Source: Dyella sp. 2HG41-7 (lineage in GTDB: Bacteria > Pseudomonadota > Gammaproteobacteria > Xanthomonadales > Rhodanobacteraceae). Taken from it: a stretch of 64,000 nt of DNA. Shown here piece by piece: positions 15,787 through 23,733 of this stretch (the stretch's first letter is position 1; the number at the start of each line of letters is the position of its first letter). The translations under genes and the position numbers were made by a program. Below the pieces are notes generated by a model that saw nothing but the letters and a program-made list of their open reading frames with translations, was not told the DNA's origin and searched no databases. The stretch lies in the NCBI RefSeq assembly GCF_021390675.1, contig NZ_JAJEJV010000004.1, positions 3,720,001 to 3,784,000 of the forward strand, in the 5' to 3' direction.

Positions 15787-15989
15787 GGCACTTCTCCTTT
15801 TTGATTACGACATCCAAGCAAGGCGACAGCTGTAGTGAACCTCAAACCACGCTCCACAGTCGCCGATTCCTCGATTGTGACAGCCTTCACTGACCCCTTC
15901 GAGTAAAAAGTGAACCTGGAACAGTTCTTTGGAACAGTCCTTTGTTGTCTACGATATTTCAGCTGGCAAAACATGCTCTGTCGGAATTT

Positions 15990-16289
15990 CTAGACATTCA
16001 CAAACATGCAAACACCAAGCCCAAGCAAAGTCGCGAGACTTAGTATCAACGCTAAGGTCGATCGAATCTTGGCCCCTGCGTACGCAAAGCCTGCGAGCCA
16101 CATCGAAATGAAAAGAACGCATGCGCCAGCAAAGAAAATCGACCAATACAAGCGATCCTGAGCCTCAATAACCGATCGAGGCACACGCGGGTTGGGATCC
16201 CCCAATTGTGCGGTCAACCCGACAAAGCACATCGCAAACCCCAGAACAACCAGAACCAGAGCAAGACTGCCACTTAAACCCTTATTCAT
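15990..16289 (-). CDS. Small hypothetical membrane protein
   Basis: 99 residues from an ATG (a GTG two codons earlier is possible). Three hydrophobic segments: residues 7-27, 48-68 and 75-97, with a short polar loop of GDPNPRVPRSVIEAQDR between the first two. No family recognised. It belongs to the AT-richer block 15.9-17.0 kb and is followed, in the same direction, by nothing obvious; the upstream neighbour at 16361 is also a membrane protein of unknown function. Confidence 0.5.
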   Translation of the reverse strand: MNKGLSGSLALVLVVLGFAMCFVGLTAQLGDPNPRVPRSVIEAQDRLYWSIFFAGACVLFISMWLAGFAYAGAKIRSTLALILSLATLLGLGVCMFVNV

Positions 16290-16360
16290 AGGCACCCTAA
16301 TGGAAATTGGATCCAGGGTGCCTGTCTATTAATGGGCTCCCGTCTTTTTGCGACAAGACA

Positions 16361-16996
16361 CTATTTCCTTGAAGCAACCATCCCACCCTCGCGCTCATCA
16401 CTGTTGCCCGTCATCGAATTCAAACGAGCATTTATTCGATATCGCGTGTCATAGAGAACGCAATGCGTGTCCCGAGCAGACCGGAAAAACCAGTAAGAAA
16501 TCAGTGGAGCCGACAAAAATGAAGCGTATACAAATATGCTCGATATATGTTCTCGCAATATAAACGCGACACCCACGGCTCCAATTGGACTGGCAATCAT
16601 CATTCCTAGCTCAAAATACAGTTCCGTAACTTTTCGACTAAGGTATCGATACGCGACCGGCTCTCCTTTGTCGAACTGCCGGGCGAGATAGTCGAACCAG
16701 TCCTTGTCCAACCAATTCTCCGAATCGTCTGGCCGCGACATGCTTCCAGCCTTTCTATCCCATCTCTTCTCTACATATGTGCCAAGGCCTTCTACGACAG
16801 CTCCAAGCATAACGACTAGCGAAAACGCGCAGACATTTGCCGGTACCGTGTACTCCTTGTACAGATCCGCCAAACCGGCATTCGCCTGGACAGCCATCAG
16901 CACCCAAGGAGCAATCAAAACGACGCCCGGCAGGATGATGGCGAAGAACGATCTGGTTAACGTCAGCGGCATCTCGCCTTCCCCCTTGTCTGACAT
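16361..16996 (-). CDS. Hypothetical membrane protein (AT-rich island gene)
   Basis: 211 residues from the ATG with GGGGAGA upstream. Hydrophobic segments near residues 13-35, 52-70 and 135-170 suggest about four spans in two pairs, separated by a polar region containing WLDKDWFDYLARQF. Base composition is lower in GC and codon use less biased than flanking genes, which suggests acquisition by transfer. No known domain. Upstream partner is the zincin gene at 17018, same strand, 21 bp away, so the two may be cotranscribed. Confidence 0.6.
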   Translation of the reverse strand: MSDKGEGEMPLTLTRSFFAIILPGVVLIAPWVLMAVQANAGLADLYKEYTVPANVCAFSLVVMLGAVVEGLGTYVEKRWDRKAGSMSRPDDSENWLDKDWFDYLARQFDKGEPVAYRYLSRKVTELYFELGMMIASPIGAVGVAFILREHISSIFVYASFLSAPLISYWFFRSARDTHCVLYDTRYRINARLNSMTGNSDEREGGMVASRK

Positions 16997-17017
16997 AAAC
17001 ACGTCTCCCCTTTGACG

Positions 17018-17803
17018 TTAAACACTCGCGACAGCTACATCTTGCAGTGCTTTTATGGCATCGCCCTTACCCAAAACATCTTTGTAAACCCGCTTGAAGA
17101 TTCCCTGCAGGGCCGATTTCAAGTGAGGCAAGGTTTCCCGCTGATCTATGCCAAGCAAAACGGAAAAGATGGCGTGCATATGCAGCACTTCGACTTCTGA
17201 CAAATAGCCCTGCTGCCGCCATTGCCAACCGGCATTTTGACCGTCATTAAAATGGCCAAAGTTGAAGCGGGAATTGGCAAGAAAAACGCCGAACCCCAGG
17301 AATACGGCCGCGAGATCGGTAGCAGGCTCCCAGACCTCCCACCCTCCGGGTGGCGGCTCGGGAAATCCCGCCGTGCGGTAATGCGCCAGCTCGTGCGCAA
17401 ACGTAGCGACCATCGACATCGGATCGCGCAATTGCGCGGGGTTATAGGTAATCAGCGCACCACCTTCTTTCAGTGCGCGAAACGTACCCGACGGCGAATG
17501 TGGCGCGCCCTGCACAAAGACTTGCGACGACACCATCGTATTGGGATCGGCCTCCTGCCACTGCAGCGTGCACGGCCAATCCGACATCCCCGCATACGCT
17601 CTCACCTGATCGAAGATCATTTCCGCGAACGCGTGTCCGCTTGAACCGTTATGCGGAAAGAATTTCGGCGTAGGAAGAATCAGCCGACGTTGTTTGAAAG
17701 CCTCGATGCCGCCTGTATGTTGAAGCAGCCATTCAAAGCAGTCGAACTGCCATTGAGTAAGCTCGGCGTCGAGCAGCGGTCCCTTGCGAAATAGTCCGAA
17801 CAT
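17018..17803 (-). CDS. Putative zinc metallopeptidase (HExxH) of unknown family
   Basis: 261 residues; GGGAAC precedes the ATG. The motif FAHELAHYRTAG near residue 140 matches the HExxH zinc signature, and a Glu follows 23-26 residues later in GWEVWEPATDLAAVF, where a third ligand would be expected. No signal peptide or membrane span. Aromatic-rich N-terminus and no recognised domain. Same strand and 21 bp from the membrane gene 16361-16996, with which it may form a two-gene unit. A protein-cleaving role is inference from the motif alone. Confidence 0.6.
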   Translation of the reverse strand: MFGLFRKGPLLDAELTQWQFDCFEWLLQHTGGIEAFKQRRLILPTPKFFPHNGSSGHAFAEMIFDQVRAYAGMSDWPCTLQWQEADPNTMVSSQVFVQGAPHSPSGTFRALKEGGALITYNPAQLRDPMSMVATFAHELAHYRTAGFPEPPPGGWEVWEPATDLAAVFLGFGVFLANSRFNFGHFNDGQNAGWQWRQQGYLSEVEVLHMHAIFSVLLGIDQRETLPHLKSALQGIFKRVYKDVLGKGDAIKALQDVAVASV

Positions 17804-17880
17804 GAGTTCCCTTGATCATGTGTAAAACAACAATCACGCAGCAATTTGCTCTCAGTTACACCAAATTATAAAAGTACTCT

Positions 17881-17910
17881 GACCCCATTTTTCCGGACCC
17901 CATTTTTCCG
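17881..17910. repeat. Tandem 15-bp direct repeat
   Basis: GACCCCATTTTTCCG occurs twice in tandem, with AAAGTACTCT just ahead. Such 'ctgaccccatttttcc' strings are common scars near transposase or REP-associated sequences; no transposase is present here. Confidence 0.6.
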
Positions 17911-18079
17911 GCCGGCCACCGATAATTTGCGACTTATGGTCACGGTCCGTGCATCCGACATGCCGCCCGCCACGTATACAGAAAGGACCCGCGCTAAATG
18001 CCCTGCCATGGTTGCGCCGGACCTATGTGCTGCCAGCGGGCGCACACATCATCGGGGGGATCACGCACAGGACATCATT

Positions 18080-18964
18080 ATGAAAGGCTCAATCAAATCG
18101 CTATTGACCGCTGCGGTGTTCGTGGCGCTCTTTAGCGCGGAAGGCGCGATCGCGCAAACGGTCGCTTCAGATCAGGCTCCGGGCAATGCGATGAATAGCG
18201 GGGTCGCAGGAGCACTTAAGCCCAATCAGACGCTTGGATACGGCGACAACAAGTCCCTCATCTTCACTTACAAGCAGAACTTCACCTGTATCCACCAACC
18301 TAAGAGCGACCTGGATTACAACGGCAAGCTCGCGCAGGCCGATCCCGCCGAATTCCAAACGCCGATCTGCCAGGCCGGCACGGAACCGACTATCGATCCG
18401 ACCGGAGAGAACATAAAGCAATCCGAGCCGCTTTATGTGCTTGTGCCGATGTTCTCGCTCGACAACGACCATAACCCGAACGACGCGATTGACTGCCCTG
18501 CCGGTGTCCGATCGACGACGCTGTGCGGACCGGCCTTGGGTAAAACGCTGATCAGCCTGTTCGGCGCCATCCCAGAGGCCTATAAGAAGACACCACTCGT
18601 CTCAACGCAGTGCCCTGATCCCGGCTCCCCTCCAGGCACATGCACCATGCACGCATCGAGCGTCGACTTGGGCAAGGTGCTAGTCGCGCTCGGCAAATTG
18701 CCGCCATCGACCAAGAATGTATTTCTGCCAACACCCAACCATAGCCATGTGGTCAATAACGATGCCATCGATACACGAGCCATTTGGTGGCAAGTGATTC
18801 CTGTGCTCGTTACCGACCCTAACTGCTGGCCTTCTCCAGGTGGGCATAGTGGCATTACGTCAGCCAATAAGCTCCATGACGCGGAGAAACATGGTAATGC
18901 GGTTGAAGTAGCGTCCAACTTCTTTCTGTTCTTCAAATCCGAACCGATGGGCGATATGCATTGA
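18080..18964 (+). CDS. Secreted hypothetical protein
   Basis: 294 residues. Start taken at the ATG after CAGGACATCATT; the frame is open for another 78 codons upstream without a signal sequence. Residues 1-26 form a signal peptide cleaved after AIA. The mature protein has several Cys residues, consistent with periplasmic disulfides, and motifs LYVLVPMFSLDNDHNP and NHSHVVNNDAIDTRAIWWQVIPVLV. No domain recognised. An AT-rich tandem repeat lies upstream and a terminator at 19109 downstream, so it is a single-gene unit. Confidence 0.65.
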   Translation: MKGSIKSLLTAAVFVALFSAEGAIAQTVASDQAPGNAMNSGVAGALKPNQTLGYGDNKSLIFTYKQNFTCIHQPKSDLDYNGKLAQADPAEFQTPICQAGTEPTIDPTGENIKQSEPLYVLVPMFSLDNDHNPNDAIDCPAGVRSTTLCGPALGKTLISLFGAIPEAYKKTPLVSTQCPDPGSPPGTCTMHASSVDLGKVLVALGKLPPSTKNVFLPTPNHSHVVNNDAIDTRAIWWQVIPVLVTDPNCWPSPGGHSGITSANKLHDAEKHGNAVEVASNFFLFFKSEPMGDMH

Positions 18965-19108
18965 CGTCCTTCTTCCGATTTGGATGAACTCGATCGCAGG
19001 CATCCCCAAGGCTTTGCTTGGGGAGGTGCTGCGTTAGCCCTGGGAAGCCCGATTTTCCGCTCGGGACGTCACGATCGCGCCCTCCCGCCACATCGTGACC
19101 ATCTCCCT

Positions 19109-19143
19109 GCCGCCTCCTTCCGTTATCAGGAGGCGGCTCTTTT
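19109..19143 (+). terminator. Rho-independent terminator
   Basis: GCCGCCTCC (19109-19117) pairs with GGAGGCGGC (19129-19137) over an 11-nt loop and is followed by TCTTTTTT. It lies 145 bp after the secreted protein gene and may end its transcript. Confidence 0.75.
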
Positions 19144-19182
19144 TTGCCGCGCGCACTGACGCCATCCACGAAGAGCCGGCGG

Positions 19183-19305
19183 ATGTTCATCGGTCTGATG
19201 CCACACGTGACGCTGGTCCCCGAAAATATCCGCGCACAGTTCCCGCAGCTGGCGCGCTATGCGTTAGGCACTTCGCTCTTCGTTGACATCGACGTAGCTG
19301 CCTGA
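19183..19305 (+). other. 40-codon ORF, probable gene fragment, in the gap 18965-19614
   Basis: ATG to TGA, with the run VPENIRAQFPQLARYALGTS near its middle. It reads like a piece of a larger protein but I cannot name it. The GGCGG just before is a weak ribosome site. The rest of the 650-bp gap holds two terminators and a perfect hairpin CTGGTCGA/TCGACCAG (19318-19344), and no other gene. Confidence 0.2.
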
Positions 19306-19478
19306 GCTACAACGGTCCTGGTCGATGGCAACTCCGTCGACCAGCGGCCATTCCATACAAACTATCAGTAGCCAGCTTTAGGTGAGGTGGACGCGGAGAC
19401 CACCAGCCAAGCCTAGACCGACGATAGTTAAAGGGATCAACTACGGTTAACCTTCATTACCGAATGACGAAAGAAAAA

Positions 19479-19508
19479 AAAAGGCCCCGCAGACATGCGG
19501 GGCCTTTT
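19479..19508. terminator. Rho-independent terminator after nrdJb
   Basis: AAAAGGCCCCGC-agacat-GCGGGGCCTTTT, flanked by A-run and T-run so it works in both directions. It stands about 105 bp beyond the nrdJb stop on the minus strand. Confidence 0.85.
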
Positions 19509-19614
19509 ATCTTTTCTACAAGCTTGTATGCGAAAACAACAAGCTTTTAAGCTGATCAAACGGTGTATTGCGCAATTGGACAAGCCCGTCTTTATTGCGA
19601 TATCGCCATCGGTA

Positions 19615-20349
19615 TCAGCCGCACTTCGAATACCCGCAGTTGAGGCACGTCTGACACCCATCCATCAGCACAAGCGCCTTGGTGTTGCACTTAGCGCACA
19701 ACGTGGCACCGGGCGGAAAACCAGCGGAGTCGTTGGTGTCCGCGTCGGTGGGGCTTATGTCAGTTTTTTTTTGAGCGCCTTTTTCGTAGGCGGCACGTTT
19801 TTCGGCGATGAGGGCGCGTTGGGCGTCGCTCATTTCGGGGTCGTGGATGAGGCCGATGTTTTTCATGTGTTGCTCAATCACGGCGCCGATTTCGGCGACG
19901 ATGCTGGGCATGTAGACGCCGCCGGCTTTGAAGTAGCCGCCGCGGGGGTCGAACACGGCTTTGAGCTCTTCCACGATAAAGGTGACGTCGCCGCCTTTGC
20001 GGAACACGGCGGAGAGAATGCGGGTGAGCGCGACGATCCACTGGAAGTGGTCCATGTTCTTCGAGTTGATGAAGATCTCGAAGGGGCGGCGCTGTTCGTA
20101 CTGGGTGCCGGCGTTGAGCACGATGTCGTTGATGGTGACGTAGAGGGCGTGCTCGAACAGCGGGGATTTGATCTTGAAGGTGGAGCCGATCAGCGCCTCG
20201 GGGCGCTCCAGGCTCTCGTGCATCTGGATGACTTCGGCCATCGGCGATTCTTTTGCTTGCTCGACGGCGGGTTGTGCGGCGAGGGCAGCCTTGTCCTCGG
20301 GCTTGACGACCTCGTAGCCCTTGATCTTCTTTTCGATCTTGATCGTCAT
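19615..20349 (-). CDS. nrdJb: Class II ribonucleotide reductase, C-terminal/zinc-ribbon subunit NrdJb
   Basis: 244 residues. Residues about 60-160 match the TSCPD-type domain that follows the barrel in B12-dependent reductases (EIFINSKNMDHFQWIVALTRILSAVF and GGVYMPSIVAEIGAVIEQHM). The end is a zinc ribbon and Cys pair, CAKCNTKALVLMDGCQTCLN then CGYSKCG, that would re-reduce the catalytic site. In Pseudomonas the same split (NrdJa plus NrdJb) is known, with the two polypeptides forming one enzyme. Here nrdJb is third after nrdJa and a histone-like gene, all on the minus strand; a strong terminator follows. Makes deoxynucleotides without oxygen dependence. Confidence 0.85.
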   Translation of the reverse strand: MTIKIEKKIKGYEVVKPEDKAALAAQPAVEQAKESPMAEVIQMHESLERPEALIGSTFKIKSPLFEHALYVTINDIVLNAGTQYEQRRPFEIFINSKNMDHFQWIVALTRILSAVFRKGGDVTFIVEELKAVFDPRGGYFKAGGVYMPSIVAEIGAVIEQHMKNIGLIHDPEMSDAQRALIAEKRAAYEKGAQKKTDISPTDADTNDSAGFPPGATLCAKCNTKALVLMDGCQTCLNCGYSKCG

Positions 20350-20435
20350 GTGTGGTGCTTCCTGTGTGTGCGTGGTGCTTAGTTAGTACGTGGACTCGTT
20401 TGATGCTTTTATCAAGCACTGTGGCGAGGTTGGCC

Positions 20436-20469
20436 CCTCACCCCAACCCTCTCCCCGGAGGGGAGAGGG
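20436..20469. repeat. CCCTCACCCC-type intergenic repeat with hairpin
   Basis: CCCCTCACCCCAACCCTCTC leads into the perfect stem CCCTCTCCCC-gga-GGGGAGAGGG (20447-20469). The inverse of the same element is at 37759-37795, and a relative is at 32669-32692. It lies between nrdJb and the histone-like gene and could modulate expression of nrdJb. Confidence 0.65.
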
Positions 20470-20562
20470 GGAAAGCTGGTGACCCTCTCCCGATCGCGTG
20501 CGTGGAAGAGAAATCTAAAAAGAAATCCGGCCCGACTCGCGCCGGGCCGGATTGGGTGTTGC

Positions 20563-21033
20563 TTACTTCTTGCGGGCGGCCTTCTTGGCGGTTTTCTTGG
20601 TCGCCTTACGACCGGCCTTCTTGCTGGCAGTGGACCTCTTGACCGCTTTCTTGGCGGCTTTCTTCACGGCCTTTTTGGCCGTTTTCTTGCCTGCGGCCTT
20701 TTTGGCCGTCTTTTTGCTGCTGACCTTCTTTGCAGCTTTCTTGGCCGTTTTCTTTACGGCCTTCTTGCTGGCTTTCTTTGCAGCGCCTTTCTTTGCAACT
20801 TTCTTAGCGGCTTTCTTGGCCGTGCCTTTCTTAGCAGCCTTCTTGGTTGCTTTCTTGGCAGCTTTCTTTACGGCCTTCTTCGCAGCTTTCTTGGCGGGCG
20901 CAGCAGCCTTGGCTTTCTTGGCGGCTTTCTTGCGACGAGCCTTCTTCGGCGCTGCCGGAGCGGCTTCAGCGGCCGGCGCGGCCGGCATGGACAGTTCGTC
21001 TTGGTGCATTTCGAGTTCGGTATCGATGGACAT
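20563..21033 (-). CDS. Lys/Ala-rich histone H1-like protein inside the nrdJ locus
   Basis: 156 residues with a good GGAGGGG site. A short acidic start (MSIDTELEMHQDELSM) is followed by about 120 residues made almost only of Lys and Ala in AAKK/KKAVKK-type repeats, with a few Thr, Gly, Val and Ser. This is the composition of bacterial histone H1-like proteins (such as AlgP/Hc1-like tails), which bind DNA or RNA non-specifically. The codon pattern is a near-tandem AAG/GCC repeat, so length may vary by slippage. It sits between nrdJa and nrdJb, 95 bp after nrdJa. Confidence 0.8.
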   Translation of the reverse strand: MSIDTELEMHQDELSMPAAPAAEAAPAAPKKARRKKAAKKAKAAAPAKKAAKKAVKKAAKKATKKAAKKGTAKKAAKKVAKKGAAKKASKKAVKKTAKKAAKKVSSKKTAKKAAGKKTAKKAVKKAAKKAVKRSTASKKAGRKATKKTAKKAARKK

Positions 21034-21128
21034 GCGGGTATTCCCCTCCGAGCGATTGTTATGAAACTGGCAGTGGACTCAGTACGTGTGTGCAAAAACG
21101 TAGCGCGAAATCGCGTTACATGCCACCA

Positions 21129-23276
21129 CTAAAATTTACCGTAATAGCCTTCCTTCAAAGCATCGAACAAATTGGCGGCGGTATGCATCTCTCCGTCGTA
21201 CTCCACTTCTTCGTTGCCTTTCAGTTCCACAACACTACCGTCCTCTAATTCGAAGCGATAGAGGGTGCTCTCCAAATCGGCTTCTTTTACGAGCACGCCC
21301 TGGAACGCTGCGGGGTTGAAGCGGAACGTGGTACATCCTTTTAGGCCTTGTTTATAGGCGTAGAAGTAGATGTCTTTGAAATCTTCGTAGGGGTAATCGG
21401 TCGGCACGTTCGCGGTTTTGGAGATGGAGGAATCCACCCACAACTGCGCGGCGGCTTGGATATCCACGTGCTCTTTGGGCGAGATGTCGTCCGCCGCGAC
21501 GAAGTATTCGGGCAGCTTGGCCTTGGCGTCGTCGCTGAACGGCATCGCGTCGGCATTGATGAGCGCGCGGTAAGCGAGCAGCTCGTAGCTGTACACCTCG
21601 ACCTTTTCTTTGGTCTTGCGGCCTTCGCGGATCACGTTACGCGAGTAGTGATGGGCGAAGCTGGGCTCGATACCGTTGCTGGCGTTGTTGGCCAGCGAGA
21701 GCGAGATGGTGCCGGTGGGCGCGATGGAGCTGTGATGCGTGAAGCGCGCGCCGACTTCGGCCAATTCCTTAACGAGATTGGGCGCGACGCTGGCGATGCG
21801 CTGCATATAGCGGCTGTATTTGGCGTGCAGTACGCGGCCGGGGATGAGATCGCCGACTTTGTAGCCGTCTTCGACCATTTCCGGGCGCTTGCGCAGCATG
21901 TCGCCGGTGACGGTGTAGTTTTTGGCGAGCACGGGCGCAGGGCCTTTTTCCTTCGCCAGATCCAGCGCCATTTCCCAGCCGGCGACGGCCATTTCGCGCG
22001 ACACCTCTTCGGTGAAGGCGACGGCGTCTTCGTTGCCGTAACGCATCTTGAGCATGGTGAGCGTGCTGCCCAGCCCTAAGAAGCCCATGCCGTGGCGGCG
22101 CTTGGAAAGAATTTCGTTGCGCTGCTGTTCGAGCGGCAGGCCGTTGATCTCCACCACGTTGTCGAGCATGCGGGTGAATATCTTCACCACTTCGCGGTAC
22201 TCGTCCCAATCGAAACGCGCTTTGGGACCGAACGGATCGCGCACGAAGGTGGTGAGGTTGACCGAACCGAGCAGGCACGAGCCGTACGGCGGCAGCGGTT
22301 GCTCGCCGCACGGGTTGGTGGCGCGGATATGCTCGCACCACCAGTTGTTGTTCATCTCGTTCACCTTGTCGATGAGGATGAACCCGGGCTCCGCGTAGTC
22401 GTACGTGGAGACCATGATCATGTCCCACAGGTGACGCGCGCGGATGTGGCCGTAGATTTTGCAGGCGACCAGGCCGTCTTCGCGCTCGACGTAGTTTTCG
22501 TGCGTGGGCCATTCGCGCCACACGACGGCGGTGGCGTCGTCGAGGTTGATCTCGTCTTTTTCTTTCACGTGCACGGGGAAGACCAGCGGCCAATCCTGAT
22601 CGTGCTCCACCGCCTGCATAAAGCCGTCGGTGATCAGCAGCGAGAGATTGAACTGGCGCAGGCGCCCGTTTTCGCGCTTGGCGCGGATAAATTCTTTGAC
22701 GTCGGGATGGCTGACGTCGAACGTGCCCATCTGCGCGCCGCGACGGCCACCGGCCGAAGACACGGTGAAGCACATCTTGTCGTAGATATCCATGAACGAC
22801 AGCGGGCCGCTGGTGTAAGCGCCCGCGCCCGACACGTACGCGCCGCGCGGACGCAGCGTGGAGAATTCATAACCGATGCCGCAGCCGGCCTTCAGCGTGA
22901 GGCCCGCTTCGTGCACTTTCTCCAGGATGTTGTCCATCGAATCGCGGATGGTGCCGGAGACGGTGCAGTTGATGGTGGAGGTGGCGGGCTTGTGTTCCAG
23001 TGCGCCGGCGTTGGACGTGATGCGGCCGGCGGGAATCGCACCGCGGCGCAGCGCCCACAGAAAACGTTCGAACCACTGCTCGCGCAACTCCGGCGTGGCT
23101 TCCACGTCGGACAACGCGCGCGCCACGCGCTGCCATGTGTCGTCGATCGCGGCATCCACCGGTTCGCCGGTCTTGGTGCGCAGGCGGTACTTTTTATCCC
23201 AGATATCCAGCGATGCGGGCTGCAGCGGAATCGCTGCGACATCGCGACCTGTATTTGTTGCACGCAAGGTGCTCAT
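21129..23276 (-). CDS. nrdJa: Adenosylcobalamin-dependent (class II) ribonucleotide reductase, catalytic subunit
   Basis: 715 residues, start at the ATG after AGGAAGCCG (an earlier in-frame Met lacks a site). It makes dNTPs from ribonucleotides with B12 in place of the oxygen-built radical. Cys-104 (TINCTVSGTIRDS) lies in the position of the redox pair, and NPCGEQPL (residues 321-328; Asn-321, Cys-323, Glu-325) is the active-site finger with the radical-bearing Cys. The usual C-terminal redox and zinc part is missing and is supplied by nrdJb. No cobalamin riboswitch-like leader is visible upstream. First gene of a three-gene minus-strand unit. Confidence 0.9.
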   Translation of the reverse strand: MSTLRATNTGRDVAAIPLQPASLDIWDKKYRLRTKTGEPVDAAIDDTWQRVARALSDVEATPELREQWFERFLWALRRGAIPAGRITSNAGALEHKPATSTINCTVSGTIRDSMDNILEKVHEAGLTLKAGCGIGYEFSTLRPRGAYVSGAGAYTSGPLSFMDIYDKMCFTVSSAGGRRGAQMGTFDVSHPDVKEFIRAKRENGRLRQFNLSLLITDGFMQAVEHDQDWPLVFPVHVKEKDEINLDDATAVVWREWPTHENYVEREDGLVACKIYGHIRARHLWDMIMVSTYDYAEPGFILIDKVNEMNNNWWCEHIRATNPCGEQPLPPYGSCLLGSVNLTTFVRDPFGPKARFDWDEYREVVKIFTRMLDNVVEINGLPLEQQRNEILSKRRHGMGFLGLGSTLTMLKMRYGNEDAVAFTEEVSREMAVAGWEMALDLAKEKGPAPVLAKNYTVTGDMLRKRPEMVEDGYKVGDLIPGRVLHAKYSRYMQRIASVAPNLVKELAEVGARFTHHSSIAPTGTISLSLANNASNGIEPSFAHHYSRNVIREGRKTKEKVEVYSYELLAYRALINADAMPFSDDAKAKLPEYFVAADDISPKEHVDIQAAAQLWVDSSISKTANVPTDYPYEDFKDIYFYAYKQGLKGCTTFRFNPAAFQGVLVKEADLESTLYRFELEDGSVVELKGNEEVEYDGEMHTAANLFDALKEGYYGKF

Positions 23277-23733
23277 CGGCTTCCTGACCTCCCGGCATGG
23301 CCTCACGGCCCCGTTGGTTTCTTATAGGTGTGGTGAATGGCGTCGGTGATCGGGAAAACGGCCCGATCTGGCCCGATTACCCCCGCGGGTAAATCGAGCT
23401 CGGCGTTTTACGCAATTGTACGGCAGCCCCCTTCTGACGTTTCCTTCCGGCCCCAGCACTTGGGTTACAGACTGGAGCCCGCACACAAGATGTTGTGGTT
23501 GCGACTGAAGCGAACGTTACCCCCGCGACCGACGGAAGTAAAGAGCAGACTGCGTCACATTTCGTGGAGGGCTGATTAAGCTTGTCTGGCATGCCTACAC
23601 AGCGTCGGGAAATGCGCCGACGAAACTGAACTACGGTCGCATTGCACGCGTTCAACGTTGATGCACGCTAGGGAACCGCGAGACGTTCACGCGAGTCGAA
23701 GATGCGGATTTTTTATCGTTGTCGGGAGACGTC
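23277..23733. other. Intergenic region between nrdJa and the degQ-like gene
   Basis: 457 bp holding the divergent promoters. I see no open frame with a ribosome site and no B12-box, NrdR-box or terminator that I can defend. GATCGGGAAAACGGCCCGATC (23348-23368) is a short hairpin near the nrdJa start. Confidence 0.35.

Noticed and set aside
17846-18079. N-terminal extension of the secreted protein at 18080
   Set aside because: Frame is open but the extension is Pro/Arg-rich, includes a direct repeat and would hide the signal peptide.
20563-21033. CRISPR-like repeats
   Set aside because: The regular repeats are codons of a Lys/Ala-rich protein with a start, ribosome site and stop; no spacers.
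23277-23733. Cobalamin riboswitch upstream of the B12-dependent reductase
   Set aside because: No B12-box-like conserved core or multi-stem leader is visible between the nrdJa start and 23733.
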